This document shows positions 7,386-16,419 of a stretch of 31,776 nt of DNA, piece by piece. This DNA is from an uncultured Eggerthellaceae bacterium. Its GTDB lineage: Bacteria > Actinomycetota > Coriobacteriia > Coriobacteriales > Eggerthellaceae. Within the stretch, counting starts at the first letter, position 1. Every line of letters starts with the position of its first letter. The DNA lies in the NCBI GenBank assembly GCA_934645125.1, contig CAKUDT010000003.1:1-31776 (forward strand). The letters are read 5' to 3'. The translations under genes were made by a program, and so were the position numbers. The notes under the pieces are model-generated. The model ran no database searches. It had not been told where the DNA came from and worked only from the letters and a program-made list of their open reading frames with translations.

Positions 7386-9146
7386 GTGAACAGGCAGCCC
7401 GCAGACCAATCCGCCCTAAGGCGAACGCGCACCATATGCGCTGGCCTGGCCTGCGTTCTTGCGGCAATTCTTGTAATCGCCGAGCTTCTTCCCGGAATGG
7501 CGCTGCTTCCCGATGGCTATATTGGTACGGGTCCTTCGAACACATCGGGCCTGATGATTCTTTCGGGCGCTGCGGTCACTGCGTGGTGTTTCAGCGTCTA
7601 TTTGCGCTGTTCAGATGCCATAATCAAGCGAAACATCACCCTTATATCTGCCTTGCTTTTGTTCTGGCTGCTTGTTGTTCTGGTGCGTTATCCTGTTGAG
7701 CACGATCGCATCTCTGCCGTGTTGTGGTATATGTACTACATTCCTATGCAGTTTATTCCCGCGCTGATCATGGCAAGCGCGTGCCGCGCGGCAGCGATTG
7801 ACGGAAAGCCCCTTTGCCGCGACCTGCTTATTGCCGCCTTTGCCTTAGATGCCGCAATCGTGCTGGTAATACTTACCAATAACTTCCATCATTTCGCATT
7901 CGCATTTGACTTCGCCGATCCCCAATGGAGCGGGCATTACACGTACAACTGGGCTTATTGGGTAGCCATCGTGCTGCAGGTCGCGCAATACCTATGCTTT
8001 TTCGCGGTGGCGGTGCCCGCCGCACGTCGTCAGTTGCACAGCGCCTTCGCGCCGCTTTTAGTTATTGTCGGCATCGGAGGCACCTATACCGCACTCTACG
8101 TGCTCAGGAATACGGCGTTTTTCTCCACAAACATTGCCCTGGTTTGCACAACGTTGATTGTAGTTTCTCTCGAATTGTCACTTGACCTGGGAATATTTCC
8201 TTCGTATCGACGCTACGAGTACTTCTTCACCAAGTTGCCATTCGATTTGAAGATACTGTCTCTTAATCGCGATGTGGTGATGCAAACCAACTGCGCGCTT
8301 CCTTTGAAGCCCGAAGTCAAACAGGCGCTCAAAACGGTTACCGTCCCCCACGCGGGCACAACGCTGTATCGCACTTCACGCATGCCTTCGACCGTGTACA
8401 AGCTCTACGCCATCACGGGCGGCTGCGCGCTTCTGGCCGAGGACACTTCGGCCATTGATAAGCGGCGCGAGGAGCTGTACCAGCAGCAGGAAACGCTCAG
8501 GCGCACGAACGCGATACTCGCGCACGACCACGAAGTCAAACGCAACTTATACCGGCAAGCAAGCAGCCGCGAGCTCTTCGAGGAAATCGAGCGGTCGCTT
8601 TCAAGCAAAACGCGACGCATCAAAGAGCTGCTGGACAACCTTCCCCAGGAAAACGACACGGCTTCACGCGAGGCGCGCCGCGAGAGCCTGATGGAAGTGA
8701 AGCTGCTGGTGGCTTACTGCAAGCGCAAGGGCGGTCTGATTCTTGCCGAGAAGAGCGACCCCGATTTCAACCGCGAGCGTCTAGAGCTGGTTTTCAACGA
8801 AACAGCGTCTGACCTGCGCTCTCTCAATATCGATTGCGCTGCTCTTGTTGAAACGGCGCAAGTCCTTCCCGCTACAACGGTAAGCGTTCTGTACGATTGC
8901 CTGTATGATTTCGCGGCAGCGGCATTCGCGGCTCAGTCTCCCATCCTCATGCTCTTTGTGCGCGACGCTGGGCCTGGCAAGGCGGAGATGCGTGCCGCCC
9001 TTGAGGCAGATCGCGCTTTAAACGCCCATTTCGAAGAAGCACTCAAAGAGCTTCACGACACCCTGACCGCGCGTGGCGATGAGTTCTTGCTCTCCATTTC
9101 GAAAGCAAGCGCATCGCTTGACCTGATAGTCGGACAGGAGGCCTAA
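7386..9146 (+). CDS. 7TM sensor with degenerate histidine-kinase-like C-terminus
   Basis: The 586-residue product starts at GTG 7386; the ribosome site is weak. Seven to eight hydrophobic segments fill residues 17-265, the pattern of the histidine-kinase N-terminal 7TM domain. A globular stretch follows, then a helical/coiled-coil stretch (about 360-450, with RREELYQQQETLRRTNAILA). The last about 120 residues are laid out like a kinase catalytic domain, but I see no phospho-acceptor histidine box, no Asn box and no Gly-rich ATP lid. It is probably a pseudokinase sensor that works through the true kinase encoded 5 bases downstream. It could instead be a divergent kinase whose motifs I cannot recognise. 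Confidence 0.7.
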   Translation: MNRQPADQSALRRTRTICAGLACVLAAILVIAELLPGMALLPDGYIGTGPSNTSGLMILSGAAVTAWCFSVYLRCSDAIIKRNITLISALLLFWLLVVLVRYPVEHDRISAVLWYMYYIPMQFIPALIMASACRAAAIDGKPLCRDLLIAAFALDAAIVLVILTNNFHHFAFAFDFADPQWSGHYTYNWAYWVAIVLQVAQYLCFFAVAVPAARRQLHSAFAPLLVIVGIGGTYTALYVLRNTAFFSTNIALVCTTLIVVSLELSLDLGIFPSYRRYEYFFTKLPFDLKILSLNRDVVMQTNCALPLKPEVKQALKTVTVPHAGTTLYRTSRMPSTVYKLYAITGGCALLAEDTSAIDKRREELYQQQETLRRTNAILAHDHEVKRNLYRQASSRELFEEIERSLSSKTRRIKELLDNLPQENDTASREARRESLMEVKLLVAYCKRKGGLILAEKSDPDFNRERLELVFNETASDLRSLNIDCAALVETAQVLPATTVSVLYDCLYDFAAAAFAAQSPILMLFVRDAGPGKAEMRAALEADRALNAHFEEALKELHDTLTARGDEFLLSISKASASLDLIVGQEA

Positions 9147-9151
9147 CGTCT

Positions 9152-10693
9152 ATGAGCTTCCTATTCGGCGCGAAACTCCCCACCGCAATTCTGCTTGTCG
9201 TCATATTTTTCCTGCTCTGCGCGGGGCAGGCGCTCCATACGGTGCTGGTCATGTGCCGCCGCGACACCCGCGGTACCTGGATTCGCGCGTGCTATGAGCT
9301 GCTGCTGTTCTTCCACCTGGTCATGGGCGCGGCAACGGCAAATTCCCTGCAAGCGGGCTATGGCATTGCAATCCTTCGCTTGAAAGCAATAACGATTCCC
9401 ATTGAAATGCTGCTCTGGGTAAACATAGCAGGCGCCCTGATTGCCGCCTACCTGTTCGCCAAAGAAGAAAATCGGGGCAGAAAATGCTGTCGCGTTATCG
9501 AGTGCGTTTTGCTAGCACTTTGCACGCCACCCCTTACCGCGCAGCTTGGCGAGGCAAGCGTGTACTTGCTTATTGTGGACGCAAGCTACATGTTCTTCCG
9601 CGTGACCAGCGGACTTGCAACCGATAAGCAGGGGTTCTCCCAAACTGTCACGAATCTTTCGGTGGTGAGTGCCGTTAATACCCTGCCCGAAGGCGTCATC
9701 TGCGCGGGTGACGACGGCCGTATCCTTTTCATGAACGACACCATGCGCTCATGCCTGACCTCTCTGGGATTCGCAACGGACCTTACCGAGACGCGCACCA
9801 TGTGGAACGACTTGGAAGAAATTGCCAAAAAAGGGGAAACACCCCTTGATGCACTGCTTCCCGAAGGTATCCGCTTGCAAATTTCCCCCGATGAAACGCG
9901 TCTTTTTGTGCGCGATCGCGTTGTTTTGGGCAAGAAGGAATACCGGCGCATGGTGGCCCTTGACGTAACCGAGCAAGAAGCGCTGAATACCCAGCTTGCC
10001 TACACGAACCATTTGCTTGAAACATCAAATGCCGAGCTCACGAAATCCATTTCCAACGTTGCTCAGGTAGCACATAACGAAGCAATCCTGCACATGAAAG
10101 CACGCGTGCACGACACCATTGGGCAGCGCTTGTCCATTCTTCACCGCTATCTGGAAGACGACGACCTGGACGAAAAACACTTGGCACAGATAACCGAGCT
10201 CTTGAGTCACATCATCGACGATTTGACCGAGCCCGAAGAAATTCCCACCGTTGATGAAAGCGTGGCGCACCTTTCCTCTGTGGAATCGGCTTTCTCCTTG
10301 ATTGGCATCACGCTTGAAACACAAGGAATGCTGCCCGAAAATCCCCTGGTGGCCAGCGCTTTCGTGAAAATCATCCGTGAAGCCGCTACCAACGCCGCCA
10401 AACACGGGCGTGCAAAACGCGTTATCGTGCGCTTCTCGGAAAAAGGCGGGCAAGCGGTACTCACCGTTGAAAACGATGGAGCACACGGCCGCGAGGACAT
10501 GCGCGAAGGCAGCGGCTTTCCCTTGATGCGCGCCGCCATGGAAGAAATTCAGGGAACGCTGCGCGTTATCTCGGTCAAACCGTTTATCATTGAAGCAAGC
10601 GCACCGCTCGGTGCAAATCGCTCACTCGCCGCACAATCAGGTATCATGGACAGCGCACACCACGAGCATAAAAAAAGGAGCACGTCGCTATGA
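9152..10693 (+). CDS. PAS-containing HisKA_3 sensor histidine kinase
   Basis: The 513-residue protein starts at ATG 9152, with AGGAGG 10 bases upstream. About five membrane segments lie at residues 10-150. A PAS-like region (about 165-275, with LPEGVICAGDDGRILFMND) and a coiled-coil linker follow. The NarX/DegS-type H-box is HDTIGQRL with phospho-acceptor His320, the N-box is REAATNAAKH with Asn414, then VENDG (Asp442) and the Gly-rich EGSGFPLMRAAMEEIQG. All elements of an active kinase are present. It autophosphorylates and should pass phosphate to the regulator whose ATG overlaps its stop by 4 bases. The signal is unknown; the neighbouring CstA-type gene suggests pyruvate or nutrient status. 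Confidence 0.9.
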   Translation: MSFLFGAKLPTAILLVVIFFLLCAGQALHTVLVMCRRDTRGTWIRACYELLLFFHLVMGAATANSLQAGYGIAILRLKAITIPIEMLLWVNIAGALIAAYLFAKEENRGRKCCRVIECVLLALCTPPLTAQLGEASVYLLIVDASYMFFRVTSGLATDKQGFSQTVTNLSVVSAVNTLPEGVICAGDDGRILFMNDTMRSCLTSLGFATDLTETRTMWNDLEEIAKKGETPLDALLPEGIRLQISPDETRLFVRDRVVLGKKEYRRMVALDVTEQEALNTQLAYTNHLLETSNAELTKSISNVAQVAHNEAILHMKARVHDTIGQRLSILHRYLEDDDLDEKHLAQITELLSHIIDDLTEPEEIPTVDESVAHLSSVESAFSLIGITLETQGMLPENPLVASAFVKIIREAATNAAKHGRAKRVIVRFSEKGGQAVLTVENDGAHGREDMREGSGFPLMRAAMEEIQGTLRVISVKPFIIEASAPLGANRSLAAQSGIMDSAHHEHKKRSTSL

Positions 10694-11310
10694 TCAGAAT
10701 CGTTATCGTAGAAGACCAAATGATGCTACGTGATTCCCTTGCAACCACCATTTCTCTGCAGCACGACATGCAAGTAGCGGCCACTTTAGGAGACGCCGAA
10801 AACGCGCTCGAGGCCGTGGAGAAGCATAACGCGAACTGCGCCCTTCTTGATGTGTGCACCGAAAACGATTCAAGCGGCATTGTTGCAGCTAAACGCATCA
10901 AAGAAGCACTGCCCGACGTGCGCGTCATCATCATGACGGGCATGCCGGAAATCACGTTCATCGAGCAGGCGCGCCAAGCAGGCGCGGACAGCTTCGTATA
11001 TAAAAACGTGGGAACAGGCGAGCTTTTGAGCATCATTCGCTCCACCATGGAAGGTTATTGCACGTTCCCGCGCGCGCAGGAAAGCGTTTTTTCCGACGCC
11101 GCTGCGCTCACCGATGTTGAAGTCGAAATCCTGCGCATGGTGTGCGAGACAAAAACGCGCAAAGAGATATCAGATGAGCTGTTCCTTTCGGAAGGCACCG
11201 TAAAGCGACACATCTCTGAAATTCTGGCGAAAACCGGCTACGATAACATTTTGCGCCTGGCGGTGCACGCCGTTTCCAGCGGGCTTATTGTTCCGAAAAT
11301 GCACTCGTAA
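10690..11310 (+). CDS. NarL/LuxR-family response regulator
   Basis: This 206-residue protein has a receiver domain with acidic pair Glu8/Asp9, phospho-acceptor Asp54 (ALLDVC), Thr83 and Lys105. Its LuxR-type helix-turn-helix (residues about 140-200) contains LTDVEVEILRMV, TRKEISDELFLSEGTVKRHI and TGYDNILRLAVH. The start overlaps the kinase stop as ATGA, so the two are translationally coupled. It is a DNA-binding transcription factor activated by phosphorylation. Likely targets are the nearby operons, first of all the CstA-type gene. Confidence 0.93.
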   Translation: MIRIVIVEDQMMLRDSLATTISLQHDMQVAATLGDAENALEAVEKHNANCALLDVCTENDSSGIVAAKRIKEALPDVRVIIMTGMPEITFIEQARQAGADSFVYKNVGTGELLSIIRSTMEGYCTFPRAQESVFSDAAALTDVEVEILRMVCETKTRKEISDELFLSEGTVKRHISEILAKTGYDNILRLAVHAVSSGLIVPKMHS

Positions 11311-11615
11311 GGGCTTTTCGGTTCGCAGACGATCGGCGGCGGCATTGCGCCGCAAATAACTTATTGCCGCTTCCAGCTCGCAGACGCACACAACGTTGTT
11401 GCGGCCCCTGCATCTTCGTCGTTTTCTTGCTTGCGTCGCCGCTTTGTATTGCATTTTGGAGCCATTTTGTCCATTTTTTCTTCTCTTTTTCCCATAAATG
11501 AGACATAAGGTGCATATCGCGGCTCCAGATAAGACCTTAGGGTCATTCCTTTTCCCGTTCAACGGGCGCATCATACTCAGTGAAAGCGGGTAGCAACAAC
11601 GGGAAGGAGACCCCT
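11311..11615. other. Intergenic region before the zinc-ribbon gene
   Basis: No gene is supported. A small hairpin (GCGGC-attgc-GCCGC, about 11338-11353) may end the signalling operon but lacks a U-run. A T-rich stretch is at 11465-11490, and short dyads GACC-ttag-GGTC (11533-11544) and CCGTT-caACGG (about 11555-11565) precede the next gene. Confidence 0.4.
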
Positions 11616-12353
11616 ATGGGACTATTTGGAAAGATATTCGAGAAGAAGAACTGCGATATTTGCGGCGCGGAAATCGGCTTGCTGGGAAACAGAAAGCTTG
11701 AAGACGGCAACCTGTGCAAGGAGTGCGCGGCAAAACTTTCTCCTTTCTTCAGCGATCGCAGGCGCAGCACCGTTGAGCAGATTCGCGAGCAGCTTGATTA
11801 CCGCGAGGCCAACAAAGAGCGCGTGGCCGCATTTAACGCAACACGCACGCTGGGCGGCAACACCAAGATAATCATCGACGAAGACGCTGGTTGCTTTATT
11901 GTCACGCGCGCATCGCGCTGGCGCGACGCAAACCCCGATGTGATTGACTTTTCCCAGATCACCGGCTGCGACACGGAAGTACGCGAAACCCGCACCGAAA
12001 TTATGCGCGAAAACGCCGAAGGTGAAGAGGAAAGCTACGATCCGCCGCGTTACGACATTGATTACGACATGTATGTCACCATCTACGTGAACTCCCCCTA
12101 CTTCGACGAGATTTCGTTCAAGGTGAACGACTATCAGATTGAAGAGCGCTACTCCCTCGAATTCCACGAGGCAGAGCGCCAGGCGAATGAAATCCGCGAA
12201 CTGCTTACAGGTGTGCGCGAGCGCGTTCGCGAAGAAGTCGTAGCAGCGGCAACACCCAAACAGGCGGTGACCTGCCCCTTCTGCGGCGCCTCCACTACGC
12301 CCGATGGCAGCGGCCGCTGCGAATTCTGCGGCGGCGCGCTGGGAGCAAACTAG
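11616..12353 (+). CDS. DUF4428-like protein with N- and C-terminal zinc ribbons
   Basis: Start ATG 11616 is preferred over an upstream in-frame ATG at 11580 because GGAAGGAG lies directly before it; this gives 245 residues. The N-terminus carries CDICG and CKECA (residues about 11-40), a treble-clef/ribbon of the DUF4428 type. The C-terminus has CPFCGASTTPDGSGRCEFCGG, a classic four-Cys zinc ribbon. Between them is an all-beta/helical middle with the acidic stretch EGEEESYDPPRYDIDYDMYV. There is no signal or membrane segment, so it is cytosolic. Function is unknown; such domains often bind nucleic acid or protein partners. A lipoprotein gene lies 70 bases downstream. Confidence 0.75.
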   Translation: MGLFGKIFEKKNCDICGAEIGLLGNRKLEDGNLCKECAAKLSPFFSDRRRSTVEQIREQLDYREANKERVAAFNATRTLGGNTKIIIDEDAGCFIVTRASRWRDANPDVIDFSQITGCDTEVRETRTEIMRENAEGEEESYDPPRYDIDYDMYVTIYVNSPYFDEISFKVNDYQIEERYSLEFHEAERQANEIRELLTGVRERVREEVVAAATPKQAVTCPFCGASTTPDGSGRCEFCGGALGAN

Positions 12354-12423
12354 GTTTTTCACATTCGCAGCAGTTGACTAGCACGTAAAAGGAAGCTCGG
12401 TCCCAAAGAAAGGAAGTGCAAAC

Positions 12424-13281
12424 ATGAAGACAAAGACGAAAATGAAAGTATTTGCGCTGATAGCAGGCGCGCTTGCCCTGTGCCTGGCCCTGGTGGGCTG
12501 CGGTGGAAGCTCAAAGGCGGATCCGAAGAAAGCCTTCGTTGGCACGTGGGAGCTCACTGAGATTTCCGGTGCAACCGAAGATGACATGGCCTTGCTCAAA
12601 GCGTTCGGCATGGCGGTAGAGGCCGCGCTTGCCGAAGATGGCACATTCAAGATGGGCATGTTCGGCGAGAACCTGGAAGGAACCTGGGAAGCAAAAAGCG
12701 CAGAGAAAATCACTTTGACCATTGAGGGCGAGTCCCTGGAAGGCACTCTGAAAGATGGGAAACTGAACTTTACCATCGATGGCGATGGCATGACGTTCAA
12801 GAAGACCACCGATGAGGTAAAAGACCTGTCCACCACCACGGGATTTGACTGGGGCGGCGAAAACGGCGGCGATGATGGATATATCAACGGCGGCGGCACC
12901 GATAATGGCGGCGACGACGGCGAAGAAATCCGACTTGTCGATAAGATGCTGGTAAACGATGACGTTGTTACGATTGCCGTTATCTCCATGAAGAAAGATT
13001 GGATGGGCGACTGCGGCTATGTCCTGAGGATTGCGAACAATACATCTGATACAACCATTGATGTGAACGCGGCATACAACACCTGGAGCGTGGGCAACAG
13101 AATGGTTTCCCCGTACCTCTACGAAACGCTGAAGCCGGGCACCTACACCGAAGCGTTCATGTACTTCTCAGGCGATACGGTTGCCAGCTTGGATGACTTG
13201 ATTTCCGCCGATGGCAGAATTGATGTCATGGATACCAATACGTATGACACGCTGGGACAATACGATATACACATCGACTAG
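12424..13281 (+). CDS. Secreted lipoprotein, lipocalin-like fold suspected
   Basis: The 285-residue product starts at ATG 12424 after GAAAGGAAG. It has a basic N-terminus, a hydrophobic segment and lipobox LALVGC with the lipidated Cys26. Residues 35-135 contain F-V-G-T-W-E-L-T-E and L-E-G-T-W-E-A repeats typical of lipocalin-like DUF domains of bacterial lipoproteins. A Gly/Asp-rich linker (about 140-165) follows, then a C-terminal beta domain of about 115 residues resembling DUF4352-type or FxLYD-type immunoglobulin folds (VLRIANNTSDTTIDVNAAYN). It should be anchored on the outer face of the membrane. The ligand is unknown. A terminator follows. Confidence 0.8.
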   Translation: MKTKTKMKVFALIAGALALCLALVGCGGSSKADPKKAFVGTWELTEISGATEDDMALLKAFGMAVEAALAEDGTFKMGMFGENLEGTWEAKSAEKITLTIEGESLEGTLKDGKLNFTIDGDGMTFKKTTDEVKDLSTTTGFDWGGENGGDDGYINGGGTDNGGDDGEEIRLVDKMLVNDDVVTIAVISMKKDWMGDCGYVLRIANNTSDTTIDVNAAYNTWSVGNRMVSPYLYETLKPGTYTEAFMYFSGDTVASLDDLISADGRIDVMDTNTYDTLGQYDIHID

Positions 13282-13326
13282 CTTCTCGCATACGCTGAAG
13301 CACTCACAGCATTTCGCGCACCGGGC

Positions 13327-13357
13327 AGCCGCAGCTTAATTGCTGCGGCTGTTTTTA
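13327..13357 (+). terminator. Terminator of the lipoprotein gene
   Basis: A perfect 9-bp stem AGCCGCAGC (13327-13335) with GCTGCGGCT (13342-13350) and a 6-base loop is followed by GTTTTTA. Confidence 0.92.
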
Positions 13358-13430
13358 TGGGAAGCGAAACCCAGGAGAAACACCCACCCGATATGCTGGT
13401 TGCCGTAAGATATTCCAGCGGATTTGCTTG

Positions 13431-13442
13431 CCTGCGAGCAGG
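13431..13442. promoter_or_regulatory. Dyad in the leader of the 5-oxoprolinase operon
   Basis: CCTGC-GA-GCAGG is a perfect 12-bp palindrome about 60 bases upstream of the pxpB start. It may be an operator or just a leader hairpin. No convincing -10/-35 pair was identified around it. Confidence 0.3.
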
Positions 13443-13501
13443 TCGTTTTACCGGGTTTTGCCAAGATGCGGCGCACGCCAAAAGAAAGGGTCTCTACGAA
13501 T

Positions 13502-14329
13502 ATGCACTTCACCGTGGAAACAGCGGGCGATAGCGCCGTGAACTTGGTGGTCTCCTCCGAGATTTCCCGCCAGACCAGCGCCAACGTTGCGCGTCTTGCC
13601 GCTGCCGTTCGCTCACAGCAAGTGCCCGGCGTCACCGATATCGTTCCCACGTACTGCTCTGTTATGGTGTGCTACAATCCCTTGACGCTCACATTTGATG
13701 AGCTTGAGCAGAACCTATCGTGCCTAGCGCAAAGCGAAGGAGCCGCAAACGAGAGCGCCTCAAAACTTATCGAAATCCCCGTTGCGTATGGTGGCATTTT
13801 CGGTCCCGATCTGAACGATGTTGCGTCGCTGGCAGGCATTTCCCCCGATGAAGTGATACGCATCCACAGCAGCGTGGATTACCCCGTGGCAATGCTGGGG
13901 TTTCTGCCCGGCTTTCCCTACCTTTCCGGATTGGACGCGCGCATTCACACGCCGCGCCTTGATACGCCGCGCACCGCAATTCCACGCGGCAGCGTAGGGA
14001 TTGGCGGCCAGCAAACAGGCATTTACCCTCTTGAAAGCCCTGGCGGGTGGCGCCTTATCGGGCGCACGCCCCTGCTTCTTTTCGATGCAGGCGGTACGCG
14101 CGAAATCCCTTATGCTGCAGGCGACATAATTCGTTTCGTTCCCATTAGCGAAGCGGAGTTTTACCGAATTGCGGCAGAGGAAGGCACGGATATAAGCGAC
14201 CTTGCCAACGCGGGAAGCAATTATTCAAGCAACGGCGAAGGCGGCGATGCGCAGGGTGCTTCAACGGCTTCGCCGAAGCGTGAGCCCCTTGCCCGCGCAC
14301 GTTACTCAATCTCACAGGCGGCATTATGA
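13502..14329 (+). CDS. pxpB: 5-oxoprolinase subunit PxpB (KipI family)
   Basis: Start ATG 13502 (MHFTVETAGDSAVNLV) follows GAAAGGG; earlier in-frame starts at 13424 and 13466 would add non-conserved residues. The 275-residue product shows the allophanate hydrolase subunit 1 / KipI signature: IPVAYGG, GPDLNDVA, FLPGFPYLSGLD, TPRTAIPRGSVGIGG and ESPGGWRLIGRTP. PxpB with PxpC and PxpA forms the ATP-dependent 5-oxoprolinase that opens 5-oxoproline to glutamate. The gene overlaps pxpC by four bases, so the two subunits are made together. The C-terminal roughly 40 residues are polar and variable. Confidence 0.92.
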   Translation: MHFTVETAGDSAVNLVVSSEISRQTSANVARLAAAVRSQQVPGVTDIVPTYCSVMVCYNPLTLTFDELEQNLSCLAQSEGAANESASKLIEIPVAYGGIFGPDLNDVASLAGISPDEVIRIHSSVDYPVAMLGFLPGFPYLSGLDARIHTPRLDTPRTAIPRGSVGIGGQQTGIYPLESPGGWRLIGRTPLLLFDAGGTREIPYAAGDIIRFVPISEAEFYRIAAEEGTDISDLANAGSNYSSNGEGGDAQGASTASPKREPLARARYSISQAAL

Positions 14330-15555
14330 GACTTATCGTCAAAACAAGCGGCATGTTGGCAACCGTCCAAGATTTAGGGCGGCATGGCTTCATGAATCAA
14401 GGATTCGGCCCCGCAGGCGCTATGGATTCCTGGTCGCTGCGCGCAGCAAACGTGCTTGTAGGAAATAGCGAAAACGCGCCTGCCCTTGAGTTCTGCCTGA
14501 TGGGGCCATCGTTTTGCGTTGAAGAAACAAATCCTGACGAAAAGCTCGTGATTGCATTTTCAGGTGCTGATTTCCAACCCACCATCAACGGCAAGCCTGC
14601 TCCGCTGGGGGTTGCGCTGAGCATTCACGCAGGCGATGTCGTAGCAGCGGGAAACGCTCGTGTGGGCAAATACGGATACTTTGCTGTCCGCGGCGGCATT
14701 GATGTTCCCTGCGCGTTTGGCAGCGCGGCTACCAGCCTGAAATATCATATGGGCGGGTTTTGCGGACGCATGCTTACGAAAAACGATGTGTTGACTAGCG
14801 GGAACTATGAGCAGAAAGACATACCCGACTTAGTGCTGCCTGGATGGCTGCGCATCAACAACATGCTGAGCGCCCCTGCCGATGCGTTTCTTGGTGAAAG
14901 TGCCAAACGTTGCGCCGAAGCAAGCAGCGAAGGAAACGCCCCATGCAACACGGGCACAGCGCACAACGCAGCCGCAGCAGAGAGCGACAACGACTCGCGC
15001 AGCATTGGCGCCGTAACCATCCGCGCTATCCCTAACCCGCAAGAGCGGCTGTTCACCGCCAAGGGGATCGAAACATTCTACGGCACAACGTACGCCGTTA
15101 CTCCTGAAAGCGATCGCATGGGATTGCGCTTAGGTGGCGCGCCCGTTGAATCGATAAACGGAAGCGATATCATCTCCGATGGCATCCCCTTGGGGGCCGT
15201 GCAAATTCCCGCAAGCGGTCTACCCATTGTCATGATGGCGGATTGTCAGACAACGGGCGGTTATGCAAAAATTGCAACAATCGCAACTGCCGATATCGCA
15301 AGGCTTGCCCAATGTGGCCCAAAGCAATCGATTCACTTTATGCGAACCAGCGTGCAGCAGGCGCAAGAGCTGCTTCGCACCAAAGAACACGCTTTTACCA
15401 CCTGGGCAAACAGCACTGCAAGCCCGCAACAGCTTCTAGATCACCTGCAATGGCAATGCGCGCAACGCGGCCTTGCCCACCTTTCATACCGCGGGCCGGT
15501 GCACTCCGCATCGGTTGAGCGCTATGCTATAACATCTCCTGGTCATGCAAAATAA
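14326..15555 (+). CDS. pxpC: 5-oxoprolinase subunit PxpC (KipA family)
   Basis: The 409-residue protein carries the allophanate hydrolase subunit 2 (AHS2) domain. Its beginning is diagnostic: GMLATVQDLGRHGFMNQGF, GPAGAMDSWSLRAANVLVGN and ALEFCLMGPSF. Later come AFSGADF, FAVRGGIDVP, TYAVTPESDRMGLRLGG and VQIPASGLPIVMMADCQTTG. An Ala/Ser/Asn-rich insertion (residues about 190-225) separates the two halves of the fold and is longer than usual. It shares the 5-oxoprolinase complex with PxpB and PxpA. The start lies inside the pxpB stop (ATGA). Confidence 0.92.
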   Translation: MRLIVKTSGMLATVQDLGRHGFMNQGFGPAGAMDSWSLRAANVLVGNSENAPALEFCLMGPSFCVEETNPDEKLVIAFSGADFQPTINGKPAPLGVALSIHAGDVVAAGNARVGKYGYFAVRGGIDVPCAFGSAATSLKYHMGGFCGRMLTKNDVLTSGNYEQKDIPDLVLPGWLRINNMLSAPADAFLGESAKRCAEASSEGNAPCNTGTAHNAAAAESDNDSRSIGAVTIRAIPNPQERLFTAKGIETFYGTTYAVTPESDRMGLRLGGAPVESINGSDIISDGIPLGAVQIPASGLPIVMMADCQTTGGYAKIATIATADIARLAQCGPKQSIHFMRTSVQQAQELLRTKEHAFTTWANSTASPQQLLDHLQWQCAQRGLAHLSYRGPVHSASVERYAITSPGHAK

Positions 15556-15572
15556 GAAGAATCGAGCAAACC

Positions 15573-16415
15573 ATGAACCCATCAATTCCCACCGTAGCGA
15601 AGCCCGCCAACGTAGACGAAACCGTATGGCAGCGTATGCTGGCAGCTACCCCCGCGCAAGCGCGCCACATCATTCGCTCGGGCGCCTATGACGCCCCTAC
15701 CAGCGGTTTGTGCCCTGGATTCGCACAGGCAAACCTTATTGTTCTTCCGAAAGAGCAGGCCTACGATTTTTTGCTGTTTGCCCAGCGTAACCCCAAGCCC
15801 TGCCCTCTATTGGAAGTCACCGAAGTCGGAGCACGCGAGACAACGCTTTGCGCCACCGACTGCGATGTAGCAACCGACTTTCCCCGATATCGCATTTACG
15901 AAAACGGAAACTTGGTGGAAGAAACAACAGATGTGTCTGCTTACTGGCGTGATGACCTGGTAAGTTTCATTATTGGTTGCAGCTTCAGTTTTGAAAGCGA
16001 GCTTATCGAAGCAGGCATTGAGCAGCGCCACAACACCATGGGACGTAACGTTCCCATGTATCTGACAAACGTCGCTTGCATGCCTGCGGGCAGCATGAGC
16101 GGAAATATGGTCATGAGCATGCGCCCCATTCCCCACAACCAGGTTGTGAAAGCTGTGCAAATTTCCGGCGCCATTCCGAAAGTACATGGCGCGCCGCTCC
16201 ACATTGGCGATCCCGCCGCCCTTGGAATCGCAGACATCAACAAGCCCGATTTCGGCGATCCCGTTGATATATTCCCTGGTGAAGCGCCGGTATTTTGGGC
16301 GTGCGGCGTAACGCCTCAGAGCGTTGTCATGAACAGCAAGCCGCCGTTTGCCATTACGCACGCGCCGGGCCACATGTTGATTACCGATACGAAAAACGTT
16401 GACTTGAAGGGCTAA
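15573..16415 (+). CDS. DUF1445 / D-glutamate cyclase family protein (YcsI-like putative hydro-lyase)
   Basis: The 280-residue protein contains the DUF1445 motifs SGLCPGFAQANL, GCSFSFESEL, RNVPMYLTN, SGNMVMSMRPI, GAPLHIGDPAALGI, FWACGVTPQ and THAPGHMLITD. It matches B. subtilis YcsI, also encoded beside kipI/kipA. This family makes up one half of the mitochondrial D-glutamate cyclase DGLUCY, which turns D-glutamate into 5-oxo-D-proline; the other half is the DUF4392 domain, encoded here at 24198. The gene begins 17 bases after pxpC and ends 4 bases before pxpA, so it belongs to the operon. Its own activity as a single domain is unproven; a role in making or isomerising the 5-oxoproline substrate is an inference. 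Confidence 0.88.
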   Translation: MNPSIPTVAKPANVDETVWQRMLAATPAQARHIIRSGAYDAPTSGLCPGFAQANLIVLPKEQAYDFLLFAQRNPKPCPLLEVTEVGARETTLCATDCDVATDFPRYRIYENGNLVEETTDVSAYWRDDLVSFIIGCSFSFESELIEAGIEQRHNTMGRNVPMYLTNVACMPAGSMSGNMVMSMRPIPHNQVVKAVQISGAIPKVHGAPLHIGDPAALGIADINKPDFGDPVDIFPGEAPVFWACGVTPQSVVMNSKPPFAITHAPGHMLITDTKNVDLKG

Positions 16416-16419
16416 CACC

